From NCBI RefSeq assembly GCF_037392515.1, contig NC_090280.1:74016504-74080503 (forward strand): 64,000 nucleotides of DNA, in the 5' to 3' direction. This DNA comes from Haliotis asinina (Eukaryota; Mollusca; Gastropoda; Lepetellida; Haliotidae). The first letter of the stretch is position 1. Every line of letters starts with the position of its first letter. The notes below the pieces were generated by a model. That model made no database searches, was not told the origin of the DNA, and was given only the letters and a program-made list of their open reading frames with translations. This document shows, piece after piece, positions 46,837-59,131 of this stretch. The translations under genes and the position numbers were made by a program.

Positions 46837-47843
46837 TGTCACATTGCCTGTGTATAACCAGAGACCATACAAAAGAGGGACGGCCCTCAAGCCAATGCAC
46901 GAAACCATCAGCGCTGCGGCTTGTACTGCGCAGCCTATCCGGAAGCTGACTGAAACGTGTGTTCAATTCAGTCATAGATTTCGCGTATTTTCATTACAAA
47001 GGTAAGATGTAATTTTTGTCATTTATACTTGTGTACAGACTTATATTTGCAATAGTGCGTCTGAGGTTTAGTTGGGGTGCTAAAGCATATACATGTCTTT
47101 GTATTTGATGAATGCTGTCATGTGTGATCGTTGTTCTGTGAGGACAATGGCGACGGCGCAAAATCGGCGAAAATCCCGATTTTGATTTTCAATAACGACT
47201 ACTAATTCTCAATACCAGTCCTTAGTTACCGGGATGTAATAGAAGCAGATTAGCTCAAGCTTGGTTTAGTGGTATTTATAAGTCTGTGGAAGTCGCGTAA
47301 TTCATTATTTACGCTCATGCAATACGACGAAGTATGAACGTTTTCTGAAATATTTACTTAATTTTCGCACGCTTTCACAATAACAGCTTACTACTAGCAT
47401 TTTTAAAATAAAATTGTGAACATTCACGGCGATTTCTTCTCTTGTTTGGTACCAAGTATATATGGCTACGATCGATATTTTACTTTTGATGGCTTTTTTA
47501 CGTAAACCCACATTTGCATCATGTACTGCACATTTCAATTACCATGTAGCAGACGACACAGCATTCATTTTGTTTATTAATATGACTCGAACATATATTT
47601 CATTCATTCTACAAAAGTCTGACACACTTTTGGGATGACAGTAATTGTACATATTTTCATTTTTGTTCATTGTGATGAATATAGTTGCAGCAAATATCCA
47701 TATTTATCATGAATTAGTATATTTTTCTCTTTTTATCATTATTCCTCTTAATGAAGTTTAATTATGAGTTACATCACCTTATTCAAGTTTATACTGATAT
47801 AATTACACCAATCAAAGCATAAACATATTATGTTTTCTTGTAG

Positions 47844-48277
47844 ATGTCCAGGAAAAAGAAGTTTCAAGGAACAGTTCTTGGTTATTGCAGGTAAGTAATA
47901 ATGAAAATAATATGTTCAAAATGATGTCTCTGTTAACTAAGGGTGCACACCAAAGAAATCATTTTATTGAATGAAAACTTGTTGATAAAAAAATGATAAT
48001 TTGCAGTTATTGGTAGTTATTATTCTATTGGTATTTGGATTGTCCTTTACCTGCAGAAATAAGTTTAAAATATCAAAGCGTTTGTATAATCAAGAATTAA
48101 TATTGCTTCTTAATTTTTCTTTAATATCAAAATGGTGCATCTCCTTTTTTCAGTTCAATAGATGCAATGTGTGACAGAGCATGGAAGTCATTCTTCATTG
48201 ACCTCACCGATGAACGCACAGATACCCGATGCCCACAAGAAGTTGATGGTTGTTCTGCCATAAATTATGCGATTTAG
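47844..48277 (+). pseudogene. 5' exons of the MULE-like element's coding region
   Basis: ATG after TTCTTGTAG reads MSRKKKFQGTVLGYC and ends at a consensus donor (CAG/GTAAGT, ~47890). After TTTTTTCAG at ~48154 the frame continues in phase as SSIDAMCDRAWKSFFIDLTD and stops after GCSAINYAI at ~48277; coding-like sequence goes on beyond that stop. Matching phase across a good donor and acceptor argues this was a real spliced gene. Family of this N-terminal part not recognised. Confidence 0.4.
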
Positions 48278-48570
48278 TTAAAACTGCGCGAAGATCTAAA
48301 TAAGTATGATCTCTGGTATTACTTAATCCAACGGGAAGCTGAATCCCCATTTGTTTTAGTCGCATAGAAACGAAATGCACATGCTTTCAAATTCTGTGGC
48401 ATTTTTGTAATTAATCTTTTAGTTTGTCCAGGTAATAATCCAACAATAACTCCAAAAACCGAAAGTGTTTTCGTTGAAGAAAATGAGTGTTATTAAAAGC
48501 CTGTGAAAAGAATAACAATCATTATTGTTAAATCACTAACTAGGCTGTTGAAGACGGAGATGGTGACAAA

Positions 48571-48867
48571 TTGCTGGTGTTTTCGACAGAAGAAGCACTC
48601 TCAACGTTACAGCAGGCTGATGTCCTCTTTATGGATGGAAGTTTCTATTCGTGTCCAAGACCTTGGCATCAGTTGTACGTGATTCACTCTCTCACTGGCA
48701 CTACTATGATTCCCTTAGCTTTCTGTCTCATGCCTGATCGTCAACGAGGTACCTACTGTAGACTTTTTCATGCGCTGATGTCAATTATTATTCTTAATTC
48801 ACTTACTATAAGGTGTGCATCATGTATAGCTACATATATATCTAAATATAATTACCTATGTATTTAG
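48571..48867 (+). pseudogene. MULE-type transposase DDE domain fragment
   Basis: Reads LVFSTEEALSTLQQADVLFM, DGSFYSCPRPWHQLYVIHSL, PLAFCLMPDRQRGTYCRLFH. This is the pattern of the MULE transposase domain, with the first catalytic Asp in FMDGSF. The frame ends soon after. The rest of the catalytic domain was not found within the next 700 bp. Confidence 0.65.
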
Positions 48868-49249
48868 CTGAATAAATGTTTATGAACCCGGTACAGCTAT
48901 AGTTGTTTACGGTGCTGTTGGAACGTATGTGTAAGAGTATGTTGATGAGAAACTTGGAGTAGTCACAATGGGAAGATATCGATGGAACAGTCTAACATTG
49001 ATGAAGGGGAGAGAGCTAGCAACCACTGGACTGGAACAAGTTGTATATTGGATGGGTAGTCAAACTGGGAGTAGTCATAATGGGAATGAACCATTAATTC
49101 CTGGCTTACAATTCTTTATTGTCACTTCCCTTGATAAATGGCACCATTGTTATCTCATCACTCATGCGTGGATGAACAATCCCTGGCTTTCATTTGCCCA
49201 TCCACCCTACCAGTTTAGCGCTAATTAACTACCAGCTTCCCATGTTATC

Positions 49250-49475
49250 TTATGACTGTTGTTTCAAATGTTCGTATATAGCTTTCCGTTTCCTAGTTTC
49301 TTCATACATCTGATGAAAGGAATAAGAATATGCTTCCCAACATCGTGTTCCACAAATAAAGAAGTATTTCTCTTCAGCTATTTACTTGTACTTTTTATTC
49401 CATGGGCTAAAGCTACACATTTGCAGTGAGCCATAAAGACGAGTATCAGGAAGTGAGATAATACCTTGCAAAGCC
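49250..49475 (-). other. coding-like fragment, unidentified, inside the MULE-like element
   Basis: On the minus strand frames read KALQGIISLPDTRLYG and, after one stop, KYFFICGTRCWEAYSYSF and QMYEETRKRKAIYEHLK. The composition is protein-like but matches no family I can name. It faces the transposase fragments and could be a second gene of the element. Confidence 0.2.
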
Positions 49476-49480
49476 TTAAC

Positions 49481-50918
49481 AATCAGTACCTTCCCTAGCC
49501 CCCATGTTACCGGGGTAACACGGTCAGTACCTTCCCTAGCCCCCATGTTACTGGGGTAACACGGTCAGTACCTTCCCTAGCCCCCATGTTATTGGGGTAA
49601 CACGATCAGTACCTTCCCTAGTCCCAATGTTACCGGGGTAACACGGTCAGTACCTTCCCTAGCCCCCATGTTACCGGGGTAACACGGTCAGTACCTTCCC
49701 TAGCCCCCATGTTACTGGGGTAACACGGTCAGTACCTTCCCTAGCCCCCATGTTACTGGGGTAACACGATCAGTACCTTCCCTAGTCCCCATGTTACCGG
49801 GGTAACACGGTCAGTACCTTCCCTAGCCCCCATGTTACCGGGGTAACACGGTCAGTACCTTCCCTAGCCCCCATGTTACTGGGGTAACACGATCAGTACC
49901 TTCCCTAGTCCCCATGTTACCGGGGTAACACGATCAGTACCTTCCTTAGCCTCCATGTTACCGGGGTAACACGATCAGTACCTTCCCTAGTCCCCATGTT
50001 ACCGGGGTAACACGATCAGTACCTTCCCTAGCCTCCATGTTACCGGGGTAACACGATCACTACATTCCCTAGCCCCCATGTTACCGGGGTAACACGATCA
50101 GTACCTTCCCTAGCCCCCATGTTACTGGGGTAACACGATCAGTACCTTCCCTAGCCCCCATGTTACCGGGGTAACACGATCAGTACCTTCCCTAGCCCCC
50201 ATGTTACCGGGGTAACACGATCAGTACCTTCCCTAGCCCCCATGTTACCGGGGTAACACGATCAGTACCTTCCCTGGCCTCCATGTTACCGGGGTAACAC
50301 GATCAGTACCTTCCCTGGCCTCCATGTTACCGGGGTAACACGATCAGTACCTTCCGTAGACCCATGTTACTGGGGTAACACGATCAGTACCTTCCCTAGC
50401 CCCCATGTTACCGGGGTAACACGATCAGTACCTTCCCTAGCCCCCATGTTACTGGGGTAACACGATCAGTACCTTCCCTAGCCCCCATGTTACTGGGGTA
50501 ACACGATCGGTACCTTCCCTAGCCTCCATGTTACTGGGGTAACACGATCAGTACCTTCCCTAGCCCCCATGTTACTGGGGTAACACGATCAGTACCTTCC
50601 CTAGCCCCCATGTTACTGGGGTAACACGATCAGTACCTTCCCTGGCCTCCATGTTACTGGGGTAACACGATCAGTACCTTCCCTAGCCCCCATGTTACCG
50701 GGGTAACACGATCAGTACCTTCCCTAGCCCCCATGTTACCGGGGTAACACGATCAGTACCTTCCCTAGCCCCCATGTTACCGGGGTAACACGATCAGTAC
50801 CTTCCCTAGCCCCGATGTTACTGGGGTAACACGATCAGTACCTTCCCTAGCCCCCATGTTACCGGGGTAACACGATCAGTACCTTCCGTAGACCCATGTT
50901 ACTGGGGTAACACGATCG
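49481..50918. repeat. 41-bp satellite array, about 35 units
   Basis: The unit carries GTTACCGGGGTAAC, then ACGATCAGTACC, TTCCCTAGCCCCCAT. GTTACC/GGTAAC form a 6-bp hairpin arm in every unit. Units vary at CCG/CTG and at ACGGTCAG/ACGATCAG. The first ten units repeat a longer order (CCG, CCG, CTG, CTG with the GGTC form), then the GATC form takes over. No coding frame persists. Confidence 0.95.
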
Positions 50919-51135
50919 GGGTTAAATTGGTCTTCAGCAGCTTATGCTTGTTGAAAGGGGTGACCAACGTGATCGGGTGGTCAAGCTGGTTGACCACATG
51001 TCATCGTAATCCAATCACGTAGATCGGTTCTCATTATGTTGATCACTGGATTGTCTTGTCCAGACTATCGATTATTTACAGAACGCCACCGTACAGTTGG
51101 AATAGTGCCGAGTGCGATATTAAACAACAAACCAA
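50919..51135 (+). mobile_element. SINE B next to the 41-bp satellite
   Basis: Starts right where the last satellite unit ends (GATCGGGGTTAAATTGG) and ends TTAAACAACAAACC without (CTCA)n. It may mark the array border. Confidence 0.65.
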
Positions 51136-52252
51136 TCTCCCTGCTACCCACGTGGTTTTACGTTGGCAAAATCCTCTATCATATTCTCTCTGGACGTCGG
51201 GCTTTATTGTATCAGTGATGGAATGTTATACACCCTGTGCCTTTCATCAGGACCTGTACATATTTCAAACATATATATTTCTACACATATATTTCTTGTG
51301 GTAAAAAGGTATTGTTTCAAATGTATGTGTCATAATATTATTATTGCTGTCCATAAGCTTGAACATAAATCGATACTTCAACAAACTGTCTCTCCTCATT
51401 TTCAGACTCTAGACTTGAGACAGTGCCACAATTCTTCGACGTGGTAGGTGTGTTAAACGAAAACGTCATATAATCATCACTTTGGGAATAATGCACTATA
51501 TAATAAAACACCTGTAAAATATAAAACTCACATATTCATAGTGGTGTATTAATGAACATTAGATGAAGAAATAGCAAAGACAAAGTCAGGCGTTTTTGCA
51601 CCTTTTACTATGTTGAGGGCTTTATATTGTTGGGAGTGTAGTTTATCATAATTGGTAGGGGATAAAGGAGGTGTAAAGATGATACGTGTTTTGTAGATGT
51701 GAAGGAGGGTTTATTTGTCTGCAACCCAGTGAATGTCACCTGTTGCTCTTATTAGATTCAAATAGTTTTAACATAAGTTGACCAAATTATAAGCAAGATA
51801 ATACAGGTAGATAATTATATATATTGAACGACCTTCAAGTCCTCGTCTGACAACGAAAATGTTACAGACTTGAAAAACGTCAACTGGATACACGCGTCAC
51901 CAATCAGCTTATCAAAGTCTATGCGTTCACGAGCATTTGTATCCTTTGAGATATGTACATGTAATACATGTATACAGAGATAGGTAAAACAGTGTATTCA
52001 TAAGTTGCGATGGCGGTCAGATATGGCAAACGGAATGTTTTACACATCAACATTCGACATATAAATGTCATTTAAACTGTCTCAATCATATATTCATAAC
52101 ATACCTTTAGTGACGATATGTATGAGATGAGATAAACGTGATACAGACGAAAGGGTTGTTATTTACATGGACACGTGACTTCACCGTACATCATGCATTG
52201 TTAATGAGTAAACATCAATCAATTTACTGAACAAATTTTATTCACGTATATA

Positions 52253-53045
52253 CAGTAGAACACGGATATAACGAACTCCAAGGGACCAAGGGATTTAGTT
52301 CGCTATATCCGTTGTTCGTTATTCACGTTTGACCGCCATATTGGCTTGTAGAGATGAAGAGACACGTATATACATGGGCTACATATTTTTATTCTTGTAC
52401 ATTGACATTAAAATTCTGATTTCATTGTTCAAATACATTATCTAGAACATGTTTAACAATCACAACAATTTCAACAATATAACACTTAACTGCGTTTAAC
52501 ATAGTCCACAATTTTGCTCTGCACGCCACGTCCTGCCGATTTCATTTTGTTGACTGCTGCTCATACATCTGCTAGAGAGTCAAAAGTAGAATTGTCTGAT
52601 CCTTCACACACAAGCAGATGACGCTGTGTCTCTAATGCTGCATTGGCCTCAGCAAATGATGGCTTCGGACGAGGTTCATCATCTTCACTGTCCGAGTCGG
52701 GAGCAGGTGCACAGGCAAGGTGCGCACATTCTTGAAGCATCTAGGCTTTTCTGACTTTCCGACGACTAACAGCGTAAGTTTTTCACTTCCACTCATGTTT
52801 GCCGCTACCAACAATGTTATCCTCTCCTTAGAATTTTTTCCACCACTGCATTTTTCACTGTATAAGACTTTCCTGCAGTATTGCACATCACGTGCTTGAT
52901 AACAGTGTCTACACCACAACGTCGCAAATAATTTAATAAAGAAGCTGCACATCCATAGCCCTTTCCCCATTGCTCAGCACACCAACTCCTAAATGCCACT
53001 CGAAGTTCACTATGGTCAGTTTGACCAACCTTTAAATGCGTACTA
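52253..53045 (-). mobile_element. Tigger/pogo transposon remnant
   Basis: Left end TA + CAGTAGAACACGGATATAAC looks like a pogo-type terminal repeat. Minus-strand frames read [40 protein letters not shown] and [11 protein letters not shown], the transposase core of Tigger/pogo elements. The C-terminal tail ([20 protein letters not shown]) follows in another frame. The N-terminal half and the right terminal repeat are missing. It is nested in the MULE-like element. Confidence 0.75.
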
Positions 53046-53789
53046 TTTCAGCTTTGACTGGACGAGCGTCTGACTGCATCGTTTCATTTGCCTAGGACTG
53101 TGCCTAGACCATGGACTGTGGAATGGTTCTTTTTCTACATTTTGGTACGAAGGTGCTTTACTGTCAAGCGCGTCTGTTCGTTCCAAGGGTAGGAGCGACT
53201 TGGGTTCATATAGGTGAAGATCGTCAGTTAATAAATTTTATCATCTTTAATAATTCAAGAAAATACAGCTGTATTTTTGATAACTGTGAAATACAACAAA
53301 GGGACATAAACATAAATGGTTCCAGTTTGTTGGACTATTGCTAAGAGCAACGTAATCTCATCTCACTCACTTAATCTGGGTTGTTGCAGTGATTTTATAT
53401 TTGGATGAGTGTTTGGATGTGGTTGAATATACCGTATTGGGTTGCGTTAGTGCTGTCACAATGCCTTATTTATTCCGACACGCTGGTCACACAATATCAT
53501 ATATTTACTGTTTGGTGTCACTAAGCTGGTTAAGGCAATTCCAGTTCAGTGATGGCATAAAATATGTAATTCCTTTTGTCACTTCACAAAATGAAAGTTT
53601 CCGGTATTTCACCATATGACTGTTGAATTCGTATGAATAGTATGCCAAAGGAAATCTACATCTATCTTAGACGAATCTCTAAACGTCAAGTCAAACAACA
53701 TCATTCTTGGACAAGAACATTACTGAAAACCATATAATACCATTAAGAAACTACGTATGGCGATTGAGCTCCAGTTTGTAGTCAATCAT

Positions 53790-54029
53790 GCCAAGACAGG
53801 ACTGAATTGTGGGTAATATCGATTCTCGCTCTCTCGCTTTCTGACTTTCTCGCTTCCTTGCTCTATCGCTTTTTCGCACAATGATTTCACTTTCTCATCT
53901 CGCGTTATCACTTTCTCGTTTTGTGGTATCGCTTTCTCGCCTCATGTTATCGCTTTCTCGTCTCGCGATATCACCTTCTCACCTCTAAAATTTAAGGCGA
54001 GAAAGCGATGGCCCTAATCAGCCACTATA
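53790..54029 (-). repeat. right terminal inverted repeat of the MULE-like element
   Basis: The mirror image of the left repeat: TATCGCTTTCTCGTCTCGCG units end in TTAAGGCGAGAAAGCGATGG and CAGCCACTATA. It abuts segmental duplication unit 2. Confidence 0.65.
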
Positions 54030-54549
54030 CTCAAGACAGTGGACTATTCCATTTCATATCCGTAGGTATTACCCTAATTAACCTCCTTCAGTGTCTGTCA
54101 AATGGATGCCTGTCAAATGGGTGTCTGTCGTTTGGGATATAATCTGGTATACTTATAGATAATTATGCGTTAAGTCAATGTCACCAGTGGTGGAAACCTG
54201 TTAAGTCCGTAACATTTAAGACAGTGTCACAGTGGTGGAAACCTGTTACACAACAGCGAGTTCAGCAGCCAGTATTAACCATTGCGCAACACCACTGTTG
54301 CACCACCACGACAATTCGAATATCTGTTCGGCCTTTACAATGTGTAACTCTGACCTAGTTAACATGCCCCAACTTATCAGTGCTGTGGGCGAGTGTAAAC
54401 ACTGTCTTGTGTGACGGGATAGACATACTGTATACGCTGCAGACGGTAAACAACGGTAAACTAGCTGAACGTGCATCTTTCGATTTGTCTCTACACCTTA
54501 GGGCCATTTTACAACACTGCTGTTTATTGGTTGTCTCATCAAAGTGACA

Positions 54550-57500
54550 ATGTCCAAGTTAGAAGAGATCAAGAAAGAAATAGCCAAGTACGACTATGTC
54601 CGGCTGTCGCTTTGCGACCTGAACGGCACTTATCGAGGCCAGCTGGTTGCGGGACGCCATGCAGCAAGTTACTTGGATAACGGGCTCAATTTGTTTGAAG
54701 GTAAGGCAGCTTACTACCCACTTTACACACCTGGCTTTACTGTCGTTAACGTTGGTGTAGAGTGTGCACCGCTGGACCTGGCGGTGTAATGGCGAGAAAA
54801 GAAAGTTATGGTGTTTGATGTCGAGGTTGTGGAGTTGGGTATATGAAATAATGCTGTTGGATGTCGAGGGTGAGACTTCGGGTATATGAAATATTGGTGT
54901 TGGATGTTAAGATCGTGAAGTCGGGTATATGACACGGTGCAGTTGGATATCGAGGTTGTGAAGTCGTTTATGTGAAAATTCTGTTGGATGTCAAGACGGT
55001 GAAGTCACTATGAGTGAGTGAGTTAGTTTTACGGCACACTCCAGCTATATGGTGGCGATGCTGTAAATAATTGAGTCTGGCCCAGACAATCCAGTGATCA
55101 ACATCACGAGCATCGACCTACACATCTGCAGTACGATGACATATGTCAACCGAGTCAGAAAGCCAGATCACCCGATCCTGTTAGTCGCCTAATACAAGCA
55201 ATCCGTGAAGATGCGAGGTAGAATAGTCCTTCAGCAACTCGTGCTTGAATAAAAGGCGGCTATACTTGTCGTAAGAGGCGACTAACGGGATCGGGAGGCT
55301 AGTTTCGCTGACACATGTTATCGGTTCCAAGGTGCACAGATCGATGCTCATGCTGTTGAACACTGGATTATCTGGTCCAGACTCGATTATATATAGTCGA
55401 ATATAACTGGAACATTGCTAAACTCACTCACACTCACTCTAAAGACATGGGCTACAGAAGATCAATTTTAACTCGGATCTTCGCAGTTCTCACTGTTCAG
55501 AACGTGATAATGAAGATGCACAGGCCATCATCCCGGTGCGTCTAAGTAGTGATGTCCGCTGTCGAGGGCTTGATGCTGACACTACAAACAACTATATTTA
55601 CACTGAATTCTGTTTTTTGTGTGTGTTTATTCGGAATAGTTCTGTAACGCACAATGTGATGCAATATCAGTTCCGTACCAGACCGCCAAACATTTCTAGC
55701 GGCAAGGCCTTAACTTTTCTTGTTTTGAGATTTTCTCGATTTCCAGATTTCCGTTTGTCAGAGCTCGGTGTACGACAGAGCACGCTGTGCGACGTGTTTG
55801 CACGGATTAGAACGAGCGTAGCGTTGCTATGCACACGTACTTAGATGTATGAAATAATACTAATTAATATTTATGCATCTAGTTATAGATGAATTAATCT
55901 AAAAATTCTGGTTACGCAATTTAGTTTATTTACGCAATTTACTTTTACGCCACTCAGCAAGATTCCAGCTATGCGTAAATAATCGACTCTGGACCAGACA
56001 ATCCAGTGATGAACAGCAGGAGCATCGATCTACCCAAAAGGGAAAAGGTGACAGGTGTCAACCAATCCTGCGAGCCTGACCACCCGATCCCGTTAGTCGT
56101 CTCTTACTACATGCATCGTCGCCTTTTGTGGCAAGCAGGGCTTGCTTAAGTCCTATATTCTACCCCTGGTCTGACAACAGCAAGTATTGCGATCAGTGTT
56201 AACCATACCGCTATTGCAACCACATCATGACCTTTTGAATTCCCCTGTCGGTTGATATAGCACTGACCTACTTACCAAGTCCAAGTGTAGCTGTACTTCG
56301 TAACCGTTTCATGGTCACGTATCAAGGTTTGACGTACAACACACGGCAAACAACCATAAAGTGATCGTGTTCGCCCTGTTCATATATATGACACAACCGA
56401 TATACACACTCAAGTACTCTGTCCTCAACACTGTAAACAAACAGAGTGAGATTTACGCAAATATTCCCGCTAAATGGCGGCGGTCTCTGAATAATCGAGC
56501 CTGGACCAGACAATCCGATATCTGTCAACCAAGATAGCGAGCCTGACCACCCTATGACATTTGTTGCCTCTCATGCACGGAAGCATGGGTTGTCGAAGAT
56601 CAGTCGTAACCCGAATCTTTACTGGTTTGTCGCAGTACGTAGAGTACTGTTGGGGTTTTCAGATTGTTATAATCTAATCTGTATCTACAATCTTTGATGT
56701 TGGAGTATGTAATGTAACGATGTTTGATGCTGTCTTTGTGATGTCGGAGTATGTAATGTAACAATGTTTGATGTCCAGTTTGTGCAGTTAGAGAATGTAA
56801 TGTAACGATACTGATGTCGAGTCTGTGATGTCGGAGTGTGTAACGATACGGATGCTGATATCAGATATCAGGCTGTGACAACTTAAGTCATTGCCTCGGG
56901 GCCTGTTTTGCACGGGCACGAAACTAGGTACGTGACTACAAATATGGCTCCGAGAACAGACTTAACTTGAGAGACCCGTTAAGGTTCCGGGGTAGAATAG
57001 GTCTACAGCAACCCATGCTTGGCGAAAAAGGCGACTCAGCTTGTCGTAAAAGGCGACCAACGGGATCGGGTGGTCAGGCTCGCTGACTTGCTTGACACAT
57101 GTCATCGGTTCCTAATTGCGCAGGTCGATGCTCATGTTGTTGTCACTGAATTGTCTGGTCCAGACTCGATTATTTACAGACCGCCGCCATATAGCTGTAA
57201 TATTGCTGAGTGCGGCGTAAAACTAAACTCACTCACTCACTTAACTTGAGAGATCGACCGTGGGAGCGGTGCCAGTTTACACTTGTCAAGCAGAAGATTC
57301 GAATCCCAACACGGGTACAATGCTTGAAGCCCATTTCGTGTTTCCCCCGCCGTGACATTGTGACATGGGACTTCATGCTCAAGAACTGTCGCATTTGTAC
57401 TTTGTACATTAAACGTGTATGAATACAGACTTGATCTCGTCACTATGGCTGGAATAACGCCTGTGTGACGTAAACAACAACTCAGCACAAATCGATTAAT

Positions 57501-59131
57501 ATTGATAATGTCTTTTGATCATTAGTTTAAGAACATAACATTATTGCAATTCAGGTAACTGGAAAAATCCCTTGTCGACGGCAAACAAGGCCCGCGCTGA
57601 ATCCTTTCACGAAGCAATCTTTAAAAACCTTTAGTTCTCTAACACGCTTTGTGACAGGAGGCCCTAGAATATAAGCTGAAAGATGAGGTAAATGTGTTTC
57701 TCATCCTTGAACTGTTTGGGAATACAACTCGTTCAGCAGGTTTCCGAGTACTTCACAGGTCACAAACATCCCCATCGCCCTCATTTTATATAACACGAGG
57801 TAACGATACTCACTATTAAAATGCCCTATAACGATTCCGGGCTGGTCCCCTGGTCATACGATGCGATCTGATGGTTGGACGTTTAAATCTCCTAAACCAC
57901 CTGGTGCTTAATGGTTTCAATGCTGTCAAGTAATGTTATTTATGCCCACATTGCAGGGGTCTTGTTGGCCGGTCCAAGAACAGAAAAGGTCTTCATAGAT
58001 CACCCAAAGATGTTCAACTTTGGCAGCATGTTAAGCTACCCCGACCCTGACACGCTGAGACCAGTCCCTTGGGTTGCTGATGGGGTCAAGGTCGCTGAAA
58101 TGTTATGCGAGTCTCGGTGGAAGAAGGGTGGTGTTCCCCAGGAGGCGTGTCCACGATACGTTGCTAGGAAACAACTGAAGAGGTTAGACGAACTTGGATA
58201 TAAATTGTATTCTGGTTATGAAATTGAATTTAAAATGATGCACAGAGATACAATGGAGCCTGTCTTTTATGGCCAAGACGCTTACAGTCAGAGGTTACTT
58301 CAGAAGCAATGCAAAACTTTACTTCACATTGACAAAAACTTAAAGGATTCTAACATTGATGTTGAGCGGTATCATCCTGAGTTTGGTTCTGGTCTGTTTG
58401 AAGCTGTGACCAAACCGAAGTATGGCATAGAGTGTCCCGATATGGTCTTAAACTTGAAACAGGGCCTGATGGAGATGTCTGATGTGAAAGATGTAGTTAT
58501 CACCTTCATGTCCAAACCGGAACTGGACAACAAAGCAACAGGAATTGGTGCCCATTTCAATTTTTCACTTTGGAACCAATCTGGAGACAGCCTGTTCTAT
58601 GATGCTGACGCTCCTGATAATCTATCTGTTATGGCAAAGCAGTGGATTGCTGGCATCATGAAACACAGTAAGGCACTATGCGCTTTTAACAGCCCCACCG
58701 TCAACTGCTACAGGCGGCTTCACCAGCCCTTTTTCCCTTCAGCAATATTCTGGGGTATAGAAGATCGTGAGGCATGTTTCCGAATCAAGAATGACGGTCC
58801 TTCAGGTACATACATCGAAAATAGACTTCCCAGTGGAAAGAGTAACCCTTACCTCATTGTGGCGTCTACAATCGCTGCAGGGCTGGACGGTGTAATCAAG
58901 AAACTGGAGTGTCCACCGCCGGGAAAGACAGAAAAGACAGAGAACCTGCCAAGAACACTGTCTGAAGCTCTTGAGGAACTGGAACGGGATGAAGCATTGG
59001 TAGATGCTCTGGGCAGTGAACTTGTGACGTGGTTCGTGAAATGTAAGAGAGATGGGGAGATTGCAAAATATAAAGACTTGCAAACTGACGAGGAACGATT
59101 TGCTCGAGAGAAAGAGGCCTATTTTCTATGA
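54550..59131 (+). CDS. LGSN-like: lengsin / type-1 glutamine synthetase-like protein, copy 2
   Basis: Exons 54550-54700 and 57957-59131 with the same phase-1 junction as copy 1 (donor GTAAGG, acceptor ATTGCAG) and the same 441-residue length. Differences from copy 1 are V7I, S34A, H130L, F175I, E181D, N365K and N404S. None touches the presumed metal or nucleotide ligands. Many other base differences in exon 2 are silent, which points to both copies being under selection. The intron is 3.3 kb, shorter than in copy 1 because several repeat insertions and a local duplication there are absent. It lies directly in tandem with copy 1, same strand, 22 kb away. Confidence 0.92.
54815..55008. repeat. 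~43-bp minisatellite in lengsin intron, copy 2, first array
   Basis: The counterpart of 32812-33000 with about the same unit number, so the array predates the duplication. Confidence 0.75.
55010..55438. mobile_element. two SINE B copies, facing outwards (unit 2)
   Basis: Orthologous in position to 33003-33475. The second copy has lost the GACCGGTGCCATATAGC block and part of the tail. Confidence 0.75.
55935..56165 (-). mobile_element. SINE B, diverged (unit 2)
   Basis: Counterpart of 35014-35250; shares the odd GCAAGCAGGGCTTGCTTAAG. Confidence 0.65.
56445..56625 (-). mobile_element. SINE B (unit 2)
   Basis: Counterpart of the minus-strand copy at 35797-36010. Here the GTGAGTGAGTGAG tail is nearly gone. 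Confidence 0.65.
56690..56850. repeat. ~43-bp minisatellite in lengsin intron, copy 2, second array
   Basis: The counterpart of 36045-36500 but only about four units, so the array has grown or shrunk since the duplication. Confidence 0.75.
56974..57238 (+). mobile_element. SINE B, full length, in lengsin copy 2 intron
   Basis: Flanked by ACTTAACTTGAGAG on both sides (56960-56973 and 57239-57252). Copy 1 has the site without the insert at ~36610. Shares the unusual AGCTGTAATATTGC with the insertion at 37702. Confidence 0.8.

Larger units (their letters stand above)
46611..54029. mobile_element. ~7.4-kb TIR transposon, MULE-like, with nested repeats
   Basis: Both ends begin TAT(G/A)GTGGCTGA and share ATCGCTTTCTCGCCTTAAAT, then GAGAAAGCGATA repeats, then CGATATT(T)ACC. 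The inverted repeats cover about 46611-46836 and 53790-54029. CTCAAG stands just outside both ends (46605-46610 and 54030-54035), a possible 6-bp target duplication; MULEs usually make 8-11 bp. Inside are MULE-type transposase fragments, a 41-bp satellite, a SINE B copy and a Tigger remnant. Two nearby elements of one family in inverted orientation could give the same picture. Confidence 0.55.

Noticed and set aside
49481-50918. Regular repeats suggestive of a CRISPR array
   Set aside because: No unique spacers; the 41-bp unit is continuous, and the genome is eukaryotic.
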